A stretch of DNA of 64,000 nt from Cordia subcordata (GCA_028554755.1 JAPTOF010000005.1:7387501-7451500); one strand, 5' to 3'. Counted from the stretch's first letter, positions 34,990-46,680 are shown. Notes: generated by a model not told the origin, from the sequence alone. Made by a program: numbers and translations.

Positions 34990-35940
34990 AAATGATGGAA
35001 ACAACAACATCCAAAAGATTTGAAAACATCGAATCGAAAGCAACAACATCCAAAGGATTTAAAAACATCGAATCCAAAGCAATAACATGCAAAGAAATCG
35101 AAGCAAAACTAGAACTGAATTTATGTATATGCTTATGTGTTTCTACTAATATGTTAAATGCAAATGCAACTAATTTCAATTATAAACAAATATTTTGATG
35201 AATAATATGCTACTAAATAAACAATAATAGTTTACAGAACAAACACTTATAAAACACTAAACAAACAATAACATGCTATTACTACTGCACAAATAATAAT
35301 AGCCTACTGAACAAACAATTATAGAATACTGAACAAGCAATCATAGGTTACAGAACAAACAGTTATAGAGTACTGAACAAACACTAGTAGATTATAGACT
35401 ACTGAACAAATAGTTATAGAATACTGAACAAACAAATATGGAACACTAAACAAAAAATTACGGAATACTAAACAAATAATAATAGGCTATTGAACAAACA
35501 ATAACAGCCTACTGAACAAATAGTTATAAAATACTAAACATGAAATATTAGGTTACAAAACAAACAGTTATAGAAAACTAATCAAACAATAATAGACTAT
35601 TGAATAAATATCAATCCTTCAAATATATATATGTATACAACCATCAGAACTACTTGTTACGAAGTTGCAACCCATCAATCAATTACATTCACTATCATTT
35701 CTCGATATCAATCCAATCAATTGTTAATAATATCAAACCATCAACCTATTAACAATATCAAAAAAATAATATTAACACAAATCAATTGTCAAAACAGAGA
35801 GAAAGAGAAAATAGAAAAGAGAGAAAGAGAGAAGAAAAGAGGCATACAAAGAGAGGGAATAGAGACGTATAGAGAGAGATAAGAGAGATGCATAGAGAAA
35901 GATATGAGAGATGTAAAGAGAGAGAGAGAATACAGAGACT
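34990..35940. repeat. Repeat-rich segment: 36-bp units, ACTGAACAAACA repeats and a GA-rich tract
   Basis: Three imperfect 36-bp units (AACATCCAAA-GATTT-AAAACATCGAATC) lie at 35005-35105. From 35200 to 35615 variants of ACTGAACAAACA(A)TTATAG recur about every 20-25 bp. A GAGAGA-rich tract covers 35800-35935. The order of tract types resembles copies A and B at 18.3-20.1 kb, so this may be a third, diverged member of that family. AGGTGCAC motifs near 34783 and 36027 may be its ends. No protein is encoded. Confidence 0.45.
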
Positions 35941-36060
35941 AAGATTTAAGGGGAGAAGTGACTCTTCATTTTTTCTTAATATCTATATAGGCATGTGTGT
36001 TAACATGCTTAAATGACCACATAGATGAAGGTGCACTTTATTGAATGTGCACCTTATAAT

Positions 36061-37668
36061 TTGCCGAGTGTAGAACCCAGCATCGTTCGGCTTACAGGTC
36101 GGTTCAAAAAGACTCTGTTGGACTATTACATTAATATTCTTGGTAGACCTAATGGGTTTTCCTCTCATTTTTTCATGAGGACGTGGAATATTATCAGACA
36201 AGATGTTTGTGATGCCATGAAATCGAGCTTTAGAGTTGGGTCATTCTGAATAAAGAACCATTATAGAATTCAATATTATAGACCTATATCCTGTTGCAAT
36301 ATAATTTTGCAAGTGCATCTCTAAAATCTTGGCAAACCAAGTTAAAGGGATTTTGGACTCTATTATATCCAAAAATCAAATGGCCTTTGTAGAAGGTAAC
36401 ATATGAGTTCGCAATGTGCCATTAAATTTGATATAGCAAAGGCTTATGATACAATTAGTTGGAGGTTCATTTTGAGTAGCTTCCAAGCGTTTCTAAGTTA
36501 CTTGGGAATTCAACACTTGTGGATTATGCTTGATTATCAACAATGGGGAAGGGTACGGTTAGGGTTAGTGTCATTTTCTACTTCAAATACAAATGCTGCT
36601 TAGAAGGACTAATCACAAAGTCACACAAATATGTCGTAAAGGTAATCAAGTAGCCGATTTTCTTGCCAACAAGGAAACAACTGCAAGTGGTTTAGTAATT
36701 ATTCATGATGCCAGTCGACCCGATTTGTTGCAAGGAATCCTTCGTTGTGACAAGCATCTGATTCCTAATATTAGGAGATAGAACATTGATTGATCTTATT
36801 CACACGAACTGTAAACAAACAATGTTTTCTTTTCTTGTTTTAATAAAATCTCAAGGATCTCTACCTTTTTATCAAAAAAGAAGTTCCTACATGTCTTCTG
36901 TAAGTGGATTGAAATGTGTATTACGTCACTGTCGTACTCAGCTGTGCTTAACAGCTAGCTTAAAAGGAAGAAGGGCTAAGGCGAGGTGATCCTATATCAC
37001 TTTGTCTATTCATTATTGCTATGGAAGTCTTGTCACAGCTCCTGAACAAAAAGGGTAAAAATGAAGGGTTGCAAATATCACTCTAAATGTAAGAAGGCGA
37101 AGATGAACCACCTTGTATTTGTTGTTGATCTCATGATTCTCTCAGAGGCAAATCCTAGTTCTATAAATGTATTAACTATCTTTTCTAAGATGCCAAGGCT
37201 TAATTTTAGCTTGGCTAAGAGTGAAGTTTTGTTTGAGGGATGTCCATATATGCTTAAGAATCAAATCCTCAGTGTGCTGGTAATTAAAGAAGGCAAACGT
37301 CCTATTTAATACCTTGGCATAAGTATTATTCTTGGGAGATGCACTTAAATATTTATCATGCTCTCGTGGATAAAATTGCAGGCAGCGTTGACCACTGGGA
37401 CAGTAAATGGCTACTGAATGCAGGGAGAGTACAATGGATCAATAGCGTGTTGATTTGTGTGACATATTATTGGAGTAATATTTTTCTTTCACCCAAAGGA
37501 GTGATTAAGGAAATTGAAGTTAAACTTACAGCTTTCTTGTGGAAAGGTAATGAAAATGATACAAAAAGTGCAGAAGTAGCTTGGAAAGAGGTTTGCCATC
37601 CAAAGAGTGAAGGTGGTCTTGGTGTTCATGGAACTGGGGATATTAATAAAGCGGACCTCCTCAAGTAG
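36061..37668 (+). pseudogene. Degraded LINE reverse transcriptase
   Basis: Fragments in all three frames line up with plant LINE ORF2. They are a YRPIS-like motif near 36280, KFDIAKAYDTISW (36427-36465), a DPISPYLF-like stretch near 36990 and the catalytic box region reading VFVVDLMILSEANPSS (from about 37118). The stretch KSEVLFEGCP and the C-terminal DHWDSKWLLNAGRVQWINSVL follow. The F-ADD catalytic box has changed to F-VVD, so the enzyme is dead even apart from the frameshifts. A second LINE piece interrupts it at about 36590-36885. Confidence 0.8.
36590..36885 (+). mobile_element. Truncated LINE 3' end nested in the LINE above
   Basis: It encodes VTQICRKGNQVADFLANKE, the C-terminal part of the RNase H domain of plant LINEs. 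A stop and an untranslated tail with TTTTAATAAAATC and a short A-run follow. The host LINE resumes after it. Exact borders are uncertain. Confidence 0.6.
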
Positions 37669-37795
37669 TCTTAGCACATTTACTCCCAGCCAAAGTCTTC
37701 ATTTGGGTATTGGGTTAACAAAGTGATCTTGAAAGATAATAGCATCTGCTTTGTTTCCATTCCAAGTAATACATTGTGGACATGGTGAATACATG

Positions 37796-37955
37796 TTAGA
37801 ATATGTATATTATATAAATACAACTAAGGTACGTCAGCTTCATTCACAATTCAGGGATTACAAGATCCTTAGCAAAAAGAAAATCCAGTCCTTTAAGAAA
37901 CGAATGCACGTTTTGTAATAGATCCTAAACAGCTGACCCAAGCTACAACTGATAA
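37796..37955. repeat. Partial copy of the pseudokinase 3' flank (direct repeat)
   Basis: This segment matches 41632-41780 over about 150 bp. Shared blocks include TGTTAGAATAT, CAAGATCCTTAGCAAA, AGAAAATCCAG-CCTTTAAGAA and AATAGATCCTAAACAGC-GACCCAAGCTACAAC, with a 19-bp gap. The second copy is just past the stop codon of the pseudokinase gene, so this one is a displaced piece of its 3' region. It sits at the left border of the copia fragment. Confidence 0.8.
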
Positions 37956-38187
37956 CGATTGACTAGTTTTGAGTATTTGACTTTTTTTTGAATATTTGTT
38001 GTAATATTATTCTTCTCCTTTGTTTTCTTTTAGTCCGTTGATATTAATGTATTATTATATTATAAATACCCATGTAATTATCTTTAATGATATACAGAGA
38101 ATTCTTCTTCTCCTTTCGTGGTATCAGTCTTGCCTTTTGACTTACGTCTTCCTTTTCATGTCCTGGGCGTTATCTTTCTCCAACTTC

Positions 38188-38791
38188 ATGGCCATCAAAA
38201 ATCAATCCAATACACAGCCTCAACCTTCTGCGTCTTCTCCTGCTACCTTTACTCTTCCAACATTTAATGTAAAGTCTTATGTTGCTATTGCTCTTGACAA
38301 CAGTAATTATCTTACCTGGAAAAATCAAATCACTACGTTTTTCCTCTTTAATGATCTACTTGGGTATATTGATGGTTCTATTCCTCCCCCAAACTCTGCT
38401 GATTCTACTCCATCTCCAGCGAATTGGAAAAAGTTCGATGGGTTTGTTCGAGCTTGCATCATTGCGACATTTTTTGAAACTCTTATGCATCAACAACTAT
38501 GACTCTACTCATGATCTCTGGAATGCCCTTAAAGAGTCATTTATGCAGCAATCTGTTGCACGAAAATTCGTGCTGAATTACGATTGGTTCGTAAGGGCAA
38601 TTTATCCATCAGTGACTATCTATATCATAATTCATATCCGTTCACTTTCTAATTCTTTGGTAGCCATTAGAGAATCTCTTTCTGATGAGTATTTAGTTCT
38701 AACAGCTTTGGAGGGACTTCTAGTTGAGTACCGTGCTTTTGTGACGTCTTTGGAGAATTTGACTGTGCCATTATCTTTTAGTCAACTTTGA
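38188..38791 (+). pseudogene. copia gag fragment with frameshift
   Basis: The reading starts MAIKNQSNTQPQPSAS and contains the gag hallmark NYLTWKNQITTFF. After about 38490 the homology moves to another frame (STHDLWNALKESFMQQSVAR and ...ALEGLLVEYRAFVTSLEN). One frameshift therefore breaks the gene. Gag forms the particle in living relatives. Confidence 0.8.
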
Positions 38792-39340
38792 GCAAAGCTG
38801 TTAACTTATGAACAGAGGCTATTGTTTGATTCTGATGCTTCTTCTATGGCTAGTTCATCGATTCAGGCACTCACAACCCAACTTCAGTCCCAAGCCTTAC
38901 TCGCAAACACTTCTTCCAAATCAACCTTCAAGTTGCCATCTCCATCTTAACAGTCCTCTTGTTCCTCAAATACCTCTTCCTCCTATGGTTCCAGGTACAA
39001 AGGGAAGTGTCAAATTTGTCGATGTATTGGACATTCTGCTGATCATTGCTGGGATCACTACAAAAGTGCTATTGACAACTCTTCTACTCAGCTTGTTGGC
39101 TTGCATTCTCATGCCTTCAGTCTTCCTCCGTTGTTGCCAACACCACGGCTTTCCTTTTGGATTCCTAACTCCGGCGCAACAAGTAGCCCGATTGATAACT
39201 CTTCCACTCAGTTTGTTGGCTTGCATTCTCATGCCTCCAGTCTTCCTCCGTTGTTGCCAACACCACAGTTTTCCTCTTGGATTCCCAACTCCGGAGCAAC
39301 AACTCATATGACCACTGATTCTAGTATTCTTTAGAATCTT
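38792..39340 (+). pseudogene. copia nucleocapsid-protease region with a 120-bp tandem duplication
   Basis: A CCHC knuckle (CQICRCIGHSADHC, from about 39016) precedes two in-frame 40-residue units, 39071-39190 and 39191-39310. Each ends with FWIPNSGAT or SWIPNSGAT. The protease site normally reads DTGA or DSGA, so both copies carry Asn in place of the catalytic Asp. Stops are present just before and after. Confidence 0.8.
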
Positions 39341-39639
39341 CAACCTTACAGTAGATCTGATCAAGTCCTTGTGGATGATGGTGAACCTCTCTCTTTTACT
39401 AATGTTGGTTCTTCATATCTACCTCATGCAAATCGCCGGTAACTTTTAAATAATGTTTTCCATGTCCCGAGTCTCAGTCGTAGTCTTCTGTCTATGTCTC
39501 AATTCACTAAAGAGAACAATGTCGCATTAGAATTCTTTCCTTTCTTGTGTGTTGTCAAGGATCTACAAACGGGAACACCATTGCTCTGATGTCGTGTTGA
39601 GTCAAATCTGTATACATTACCAGTGTCTCCTCCTGCTTC

Positions 39640-40860
39640 CCCTGTGGCTTTCTCTGTAATTCAAGCATCAGTATCAGTTTGGCATAGTCGTTTGGGTCAT
39701 CCTGCCAAGCCAGTTATGTCTACATTGCGTTCTCAAGTGTTTATATTTTTAAAGATTTTTTGTCTTTAAATAAAGTCTGTTACTCTTGTATGAAAAGAAA
39801 GAGTTATAAGTTTCCATTCTTTTCTTCTTCTCGTCAAACCAGTAGTCTTTTAGAATTGGTTCATTGTGATATTTGGGGTCCTGCCCCTGTACTGTCATGT
39901 TCTGAATATCGTTTGGGGTACAGGTGCTATCAAATTGATACTGGTAGAGTCTTTGAGTCCAGACACGTTATTTTTTTATGAAACTCTTTTCTTTTACTCA
40001 ATTTCAGAGATTGGATATATCTTCAAATTCAAAACTTCTCTTAATCTAAATTCTCGCGTGAGTGGTTCAAGTTCCCATATTAATCCCAAATCCATTGATT
40101 TTACAGTTTCAAATTTGAGTTTGTTGACTTCGTCTTCTATAGGTCGTGTTAGTCGTTCATCTATTGTCTCAGATTTTTAACCGGGAAATCAGCAAAATTC
40201 AAATCCTAATCCAACTCAAACATTTCCAAATCCTTCACCGTCTGGTTTATCTCAATTAGCATATCACCCATCAGATACAACTGTTCCACATGATACCTTG
40301 GGTCAGTCATCATTAGATAACCTCAATACATTGTCCGCTCCTACTAATAATCCTTTAGACAATGCAAGTCCAAGTGTCCTTGTCTCATCTCCATGTAATC
40401 TCTATTTGTCCTCTAATTCTCCTCAACATCTAGAACTTGTTCACGTGGCTCCAGGAAGTATGTCTCCATGTGGCAAAGATCCTCTGCATGCGTCTTCTCT
40501 TATTTCTCCACCTCATGCACATAAATTTTCCTCCTCAGCCACTATGTCTCCTGGTCAACCACCAGCGACTCATGCTTTGTCTCTATCACCTATGTCTTCT
40601 GCTACACCTTTGACGTCTCATTCATCTGCTTGCATCCTATGGTCACCCCCTCGAAAGTCCATATTCGTACCATTAAAAAACTTCTCTGACTTTGTTACCT
40701 ATAATATGTCCACTACGTATTCTACAGTTTCTGAACTTGATGAATCTGAACCAACAACCTATCTTCAAGAATCAAAATCATACAATTGGCACTTAGCTAT
40801 AGACAGCGAGTATAATGCACTTAATGCGTAATGGCACCTGGCTCTTGGTTCCTTAGCCAT
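39640..40860 (+). pseudogene. copia pre-integrase and integrase-RT linker, integrase core deleted
   Basis: VWHSRLGHPAKPVMSTLRSQV and KVCYSCMKRKSYKFPF are the GAG-pre-integrase motifs, leading to LELVHCDIWGPAPV with the first integrase Asp. The next residues, CYQIDTGRVFESRHVIF, belong to the C-terminal end of integrase, so the D-E part has been deleted. A Ser/Pro-rich linker follows to SYNWHLAIDSEYNAL, the usual start of RT, where the element is cut off. Confidence 0.8.
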
Positions 40861-40913
40861 CTTATATAAGTCAAGGTCATCCTCTTTGTGTTTGAGGACA
40901 TCTTATATAAGTC

Positions 40914-41380
40914 TTTCTCCAACGCTCTTCCTAATTTATTTTTTTAGGGCTCCCAATCTCAATTAACTCCAACAACCTCCCTAATTTTACAATTCTTTTT
41001 TAATTTTATTTTTAGCATTTTCTATTATTTTCATATATATTTTCTTTGAAACATTTTAAAGACTATATCAAAAATTTAATATTAATATTAATTTTTAATT
41101 TAATTTGATATCTTTTTGTAATAAAATTAGTAAGTCAAAATTAATAAAATATTAATTAAGTACATTAACGTTATTTTGTACAATTTATAAATATAATTAA
41201 AAATATTTTTTAATTTTTTAATAATCAACAATAACGCATAATGATCAAAGTGATTGTTGGTGTGAAAGAGAAAGGGAGATAAGGAGGAAATTTTGGCTTG
41301 CCAAATTTGACAAGCAGAAAAAAATTCTTGGGACTCCCTATAATAATAGATTGCATTGTGAGAGCTTGTTGGAGCATTTC
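40914..41380. mobile_element. MITE with TGCTCCAAC-type terminal inverted repeats
   Basis: The left end TTCTCCAACGCTCTTCC and the right end, reverse-complemented, ATGCTCCAACAAGCTCTC are inverted copies. AGGGCTCCC and GGGACTCCCT subterminal motifs lie nearby. The interior is AT-rich and about 470 bp long. Such ends are common in plant non-autonomous DNA transposons. Confidence 0.6.
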
Positions 41381-41631
41381 CTCCTCATATGCATCTCTAC
41401 AATAAATGTAAAACTACCCAACCTTCACACTACTAACCTAATCCTATTATTAGTAAAACTTCAATTTTTCTTTCTGTAAAGGAGGAGTCACTTCCTCGGG
41501 CTTGAGTCGATTTGATCAAAAGGCTAACGACAACCTCCTCTTGGTTGCTCTTCGATGATGTATACCAAGAACCCAAAGATTTTAAGAAACGCCATTAAAT
41601 CACCAATACAGTGTTAGAATATCCATATTCA

Positions 41632-41780
41632 GTGATTAACACTAACAATAGAGTATGCACATTACCTTTACAAGATCCTTAGCAAACATTGACATCGATA
41701 GATGAAAGAAAATCCAGCCTTTAAGAACAAACGCACAATTCGCAATAGATCCTAAACAGCCGACCCAAGCTACAACAAAC
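41632..41780. repeat. Direct repeat partner in the 3' flank of the pseudokinase gene
   Basis: This is the other copy of the repeat at 37796-37955. It lies immediately downstream of the pseudokinase stop codon (41803-41801 on the minus strand) and is probably part of its 3' untranslated region. Confidence 0.75.
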
Positions 41781-41800
41781 ATAATACATTCAAGATGTTC

Positions 41801-44800
41801 CTAGGGAGAACCCAATCTTGGCTTCTTGTTCTCTCTATCTAACTCCACTCCAGACAACCTCTGTAACTCATCAGCAACAGTGCCTGCATGTGGACGATCG
41901 AGCGGATTCATCCTCATACAACTCATGACCAGTTCAGTGATTTTGGATCCAGTACCATCCACATCACTTAAGAAAGATGTATCAACAAGGGAGGTTTTAC
42001 CACTATCAAGCATTTCAAAAGCCCAACTATAGAGATCATGGTGACGAGATCTTTCTCTGGTTATCAACTCCAGGAGTAACTCGCCCAATGCCCAAATATC
42101 TGCTTTCACCGTCCAATCACCTGCATGGGTCGTGTAATATATTAATAAACCTAGCTCACGTGACTTTTACACTCTCTTTCCGAGGAAACAATTATATTTA
42201 AAAGCATGCGCATCCTGAGAAAAAAACCTAAACCATGAAGCCTACACTAAAAGCACAGTCAAACATTTATAGCCCCTACTGTCCTCTTCCAGGGAGATAA
42301 TTTAGCCCCTACTATCAAGTTGCATACAACCAACAAAGTAATGAAAATCCAATATCACAAGCCCAACCAAGAACTGTCAAATCCGATATATTAAACAACT
42401 AAACAAGGATCATCAAAATCATTTACAAATATGAGGAATGACTATAAACTCCCATACACACCTAGAGTTCTTTCCTCTTTTGCTGCTTTTTTTTTTTTTT
42501 TTTTTGTGTATCGTTGGAAATCTGTGGGTATCCGGGCTTTGCCCGACTAATTGCACGGGCCTCCTGACGTTGATGACCAGGTGAATCCCCAGTGGCTCTA
42601 AGAAGTAGCCACAGTGATTGAAATTATTCAACTCAGGTATAATGACATTGTTTCAAATTCCAAGGACGGAGTGTTAACAGAAGAAAGAAAAGAAAACACC
42701 AGCCCCACCGTCCTCTATATCACATAGCTATGCATTTTAGTAAATAGTTTCGATCAACAAGGCAAATGAACTGATGACATCAATAACTGACCACTGATGA
42801 ATGCACAACATAAAGAAGCTTTGCATATGCAATAAGAAAATATCAAATATCAACTTCTCACACCCAAGCACAACCGTATTATCGACCTAATATGTTTAAT
42901 CAATGTTTCTCACCAGAAAGAATCAGCATTACTGCCCTTTGCAAGAGATCACAGGGTAGCAAAGTTAACAGCGAGAAGTGAGAGACAGAGAGAGAATGAG
43001 AGAATAAAGACACTATCCTTTTGTGCGTATATGTTATCATTGCAGTTGATTGGAAATGAGAACACACGATAGGCAAGAAGATATATTCTAAATTAAAAGC
43101 ACTCCCCCATATGGCGAAAGGGCGTGCTCCGGGTAAAATTGTTCTACCTGCTGCTGCAAAGCAGCCAAGATGAATTCTCACTTGGAAATCTCATGTTTTT
43201 CCATTATCATTTATCTTTGATTTCTTGTTTTCGTCAATATTGACACCTTCCTGCTCCTAAAGGATAAGAGGTCGAAACAGTGATAATGCTGTGCAAAGTC
43301 AATTCCATACGTGGAATTGATATCCACCCTCGTCCAAAAGCAAAGCTTTGCATAACGATTGAAACTAACAATACTTGGCAATATGGTAAAAATTATTTGC
43401 CACATCCATAAACAATAGAGACACCCTAGAGAGTTAACAGTAAACAGTAGTACGGTCATATAATCATTTAACAAGTGCCCAAAGCAACAAGCTCAGAGTC
43501 TAAAAACTTCATAGTAATTGTTCTATTTTAAAAAAAGTGATCCAGGAAATTCTGTTCTCTTAATGAGATTAGGAAGGCTGAGAGATGTAATGAAAACTCA
43601 CCAAGATGATAAACCAAAGCATAACATATTAAAAGGGAAGGATCAAAATTTTTCTTTATGAAAGTTCAAAGCACAGTACTATTCAAATTTTTTATGAGGT
43701 CATCAAAGATGGGGAAATACCCTGCATCTCGTTCGTTAAGAACCTTCAAACGTAATTTCTATTGAAATTCCCAACTAAAATGAGTCCCTTTTCCTGTGAA
43801 ATGAAATTATCCTTTGAATGAGCCTATGCCATAAAACATTTGAAACAATTCAAATGATTTTCAAAGCCTACAAGTGGCTAGTACCATCTAAGAAAACAGT
43901 TGCATAGTCCCTGTAACTTTGGTGCCACACACATATCCAAGTTGCAGATCAGCAAGTTTAATTCCATAAAGCCACTCATTCAGAACCATAGATGAGGCTT
44001 CACATAGTTGGACCAGTTGGATTTCCACCCACTTGCATGTAAAACAAGAATAGAGACTAGCAGAAGGTTGAAGCCCTCAAAACAATTCATTGCAAAAGGA
44101 TTTTGTTGGACCACTAATATTTGTGTTAAGTCTAACAATAACACACCCATAATATTGAGTCAAGTGCTTTTACTAGATATAAGGAAAAACTTAAAAGTAT
44201 CTGTCTTAAAACAGACAAAAAAAACATATAGCTTCCGGGTTGTAAAGCTCAGGAGCCATGTATCTCCCAGAAGCGAAATAAGGCACCTTTTGACGGTTAG
44301 GAGGAAAATTAGGTGGATCAGGCATCCCTGTCCCCGGCAAACGGGTTATGAGACCAAACTCGCACAATTTCATATCGCCCCACTAAAAATCAACATCATG
44401 CACAGGATTGGGACACATTAAGTGTATGTCTTCAGAAATAACACATCTGTCGTGTAAAATACTAATTGAAAGAGTGCATATACCTCATTAGTCAGAATAT
44501 TAAGAGTATCAATACTGCCAATTCTGATTTTCTTGTCATGAAAGTACTGCACCAGACGTGCAACTTGAATAGCAAACTTCAATCTAGCATCCCACTCAAG
44601 CTCATCTAGCATCATGAATAAGCAAAGTCAATGGAAGACCAAAATGAAAAGAGGAAAAAAGGGGGGAAAATAATAATAAATAACAAAAATCTTAAACTGA
44701 CTTGGAATATCAATTAACTTACCATCTTTGAGTGCATCGGCCAAAGTTTTTCCCGGTTTCAGATCATAGACCACAACCAGCCTTTTATCGATAGAGTATC

Positions 44801-45630
44801 CAATCAACCGCGGCAAAATTGGATGTGATTCCAACTCATTCATGAGCAACATAATTTCATTCTACAGAACAAGTATTTAATCATGTATTAATGGATCTGG
44901 CAGCTAGGAATTAAAATTAAAATTAAAAAAAAAATCATTACAAACTCAACGAAACAAAAGAATGTACGTGGAGTCTGAGGGGTTGGTGAGACATTATCAC
45001 TCCTGGTTGGGGTGGAGCGAAGAGATCAAATGTTTTAATGGTGACATCTTTTTGGATACCCGAATCAAGCACAACTTTGGCTTTCAAAAATCTCCCATTA
45101 AACATCTTGCCAATAAGATATTTTTTGGCAACATCATTATCAGTAAATTCTGACAAGTCAGCAAAGCTATAGTGTTTCACACCAGGCAAGTCTCTCCGTT
45201 GTAGCACCCTTTTCCCACTGGGAAAAATCCAACAATTTATCCATAATTAGTTATTGCGTCTCTGTAAGATTGATGATTAAAAGAACAAAAATGCGATAAT
45301 GAGAATAATAACAACAAAAGAAAAAAGAGGGGGGGGGGGGGGGAGAACTACAAGATTTTTATGAAATTTTCGCATTTCATCAACAATAATAATTCTTTTG
45401 CTTCCATGGATAAATACCTTTCTGCAACGAAGTTCGCTGTCCTAAGGAAGGAATTGCGAAGAGTTTCTTTGGGCACAGGATAAAACGCGATCGACCCGGG
45501 GAAGTTCTCCTTCTGATAGAGAACAAGTTTGGGATCAAGATGCTCCAATTGCAACAGAAACTCCGATATTTGGTCGCCACAACCCTCTCCTCTCTCTCTC
45601 TCCCTCTCTCTCTCTTTTCCATTTTCAATC
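41801..45630 (-). CDS. Receptor-like cytoplasmic pseudokinase (six exons, minus strand)
   Basis: Exons on the minus strand are about 45630-45418, 45217-44968, 44861-44723, 44605-44484, 44382-44226 and 42120-41801. All borders are GT-AG and the phases match, giving about 395 aa. The fold is a protein kinase: VTIK keeps the ATP-contacting Lys, GRYMAPELYNP is the APE region, KADIWALGELLLELIT the DVWSFG region, and MNPLDRP the C-lobe Arg. Catalytic parts are lost. There is no Gly-rich loop (YLIGKMFNGRFLKAKV), HRD is replaced by RIGSID, and DFG by CEFG. Such proteins usually act as scaffolds or allosteric partners in signalling. The N-terminal part (EFLLQLEHLDPKLVLYQKENF) is not one I recognise. 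No ATG lies in frame with exon 1 in this window; the nearest is two bases out of frame across a GA repeat. Confidence 0.75.
42121..44225 (-). other. 2.1-kb fifth intron of the pseudokinase gene
   Basis: The intron contains a SINE-like retroposon at 42489-42630. The rest shows no coding features; short ORFs here are not conserved-looking. Confidence 0.7.
42489..42630 (-). mobile_element. SINE-like retroposon fragment
   Basis: Read on the minus strand it contains GTGGCTACTTCTTAGAGCCACT, then GGGGATTCACCTGGTCATCAA and GTCAGGAGGCCCGTGCAATTAG. It ends GCCCGGATACCCACAGAT and a run of about 22 A. The GGCCCGTG-ATTAGTCG...GCCCGGA-ACC block followed by poly(A) is a pattern I associate with dicot SINEs. 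The 5' end with the pol III boxes is not clear, so it may be truncated. Confidence 0.5.
45326..45346. repeat. Poly-G run in intron 1 of the pseudokinase gene
   Basis: About 18 consecutive G on the plus strand, in the first intron. Such a run is prone to length error in sequencing. Confidence 0.8.
45570..45625. repeat. GA/TC microsatellite at the pseudokinase translation start
   Basis: On the gene's strand, AAAATGGAAAAGAGAGAGAG... leads into GGGTTGTGGCGACC. The repeat lies between the only plausible ATG and the conserved N-terminal coding sequence. Its present length puts that ATG out of frame by two bases. Confidence 0.7.
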
Positions 45631-46590
45631 TCAATCCCTTGTTTTTCCTTTCTCACGCCATGGTGCTGCTGTCCGTTGGTATTTATTATTATTATTATTA
45701 TTTAACTTTTTTCAAAAGAAAGCTCTTCAATCGGACTGGGTGATCTCTTGACCGTTCGATTAAATGGCTGGAGATTAACGGCTGATCTTCACCCCTTTTT
45801 ATAAAACTTGAACTATTTTGTAAAATACCTAATTTCTCTTCATGGTTTAAAAGAGGGTTAATTTCAAAAAAATTCTCAAGCTCATCACTTAATTTTAAAT
45901 TAATCTATATTATTATCTACAAAAATTTGAATTCGTCTTTAATTTTTTGTACATTTTTCAAATTATTCTCATTGTTTAAGCAAAAAATGAATATCATTTT
46001 TAAGTATTTTGTAAATTTATTCAAATTAGTCCTCATTATTTTACTCATCTTAGAGACTTTGGCTTTGTAAAATATTGAGGGTTAATTTGAACCTTTTGAT
46101 ATAACGAGAACTAATTTGGCATCATTAACGACTAATTTGAACTTTTTCAAGCATCATTATCGTTACTATTATTAAAGGAGAACCCCCTAAAGGGACATTA
46201 GCCATTAGGGGAAAAAAAATTAAGCATATATAATTAATATTAATTTATTACTATTACTATAGGAGAATCCTTGGAGGTATATGTGTCATTAGAGGGGCAA
46301 AAAAATTGAGCATATATAATTAAATATTAATTTATTAACATAAATTCTTTTACTTTTTTGTTAAATTTTCTACCGCACTAATCTTTATCTTTATCATATA
46401 GTATTTTGTTTTTCCACTATGTTCATGAAGATTTTTTTTTACATATTATTTGTATTTATCTTTTTTTAATTTTATATAAAACTAGAGCGGGCATATTAGA
46501 CAACTAGTAATTAAGGTAGAATAAAACAACTTTAGTTCTGGTCATTCAAAAAAGAAAAGGAATAAATAATTTTTTATTATATTCATTAAG
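45631..46590. other. Intergenic region with a tandem duplication
   Basis: No gene is visible. Two imperfect units of about 85 bp at 46165-46250 and 46251-46338 share AAAGGAGAA-CC and AAGCATATATAATTAA-TATTAATTTATTA. A TTA run lies at 45680-45705. Confidence 0.55.
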
Positions 46591-46596
46591 AATGTT

Positions 46597-46680
46597 TTAT
46601 TTATTTTTTACACATTTTTTTGTTCAAGTTTGTAGTTACCTTTTTTAATATTATATAAAGCAAATTAAAATTTAATTTTT
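46597..46680. repeat. Direct repeat matching 54660-54740
   Basis: About 80 nearly identical bases (TTTATTTATTTTTTACACA ... ATTATATAAAGCAAATTAAAA) occur here and at 54660-54740, 8.06 kb apart. They bound the segment that contains the small kinase gene and the two copia-bearing blocks. Confidence 0.75.

Larger units (their letters stand above)
37956..40900 (+). mobile_element. Truncated copia retrotransposon on the plus strand
   Basis: A TATA box (TATAAATA, 38061-38068) and a primer site TGGTATCAGTC (38119-38129) precede gag at 38188. Gag, zinc knuckle, protease and pre-integrase follow. The integrase core is deleted at about 39915 and the RT is missing after about 40860. No second LTR was found. 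The left LTR border is unclear; it may begin near 37970. Confidence 0.8.

Noticed and set aside
35200..35615. Regular 20-25 bp repeats that resemble a CRISPR array
   Set aside because: The units are imperfect and their spacing irregular, there are no constant spacers, and the context is a plant nuclear genome with a transposon-like GA tract. It is a subterminal repeat array.
44008..44421. 137-codon plus-strand frame
   Set aside because: It overlaps pseudokinase exon 5 antisense and its intron; codons do not look selected.
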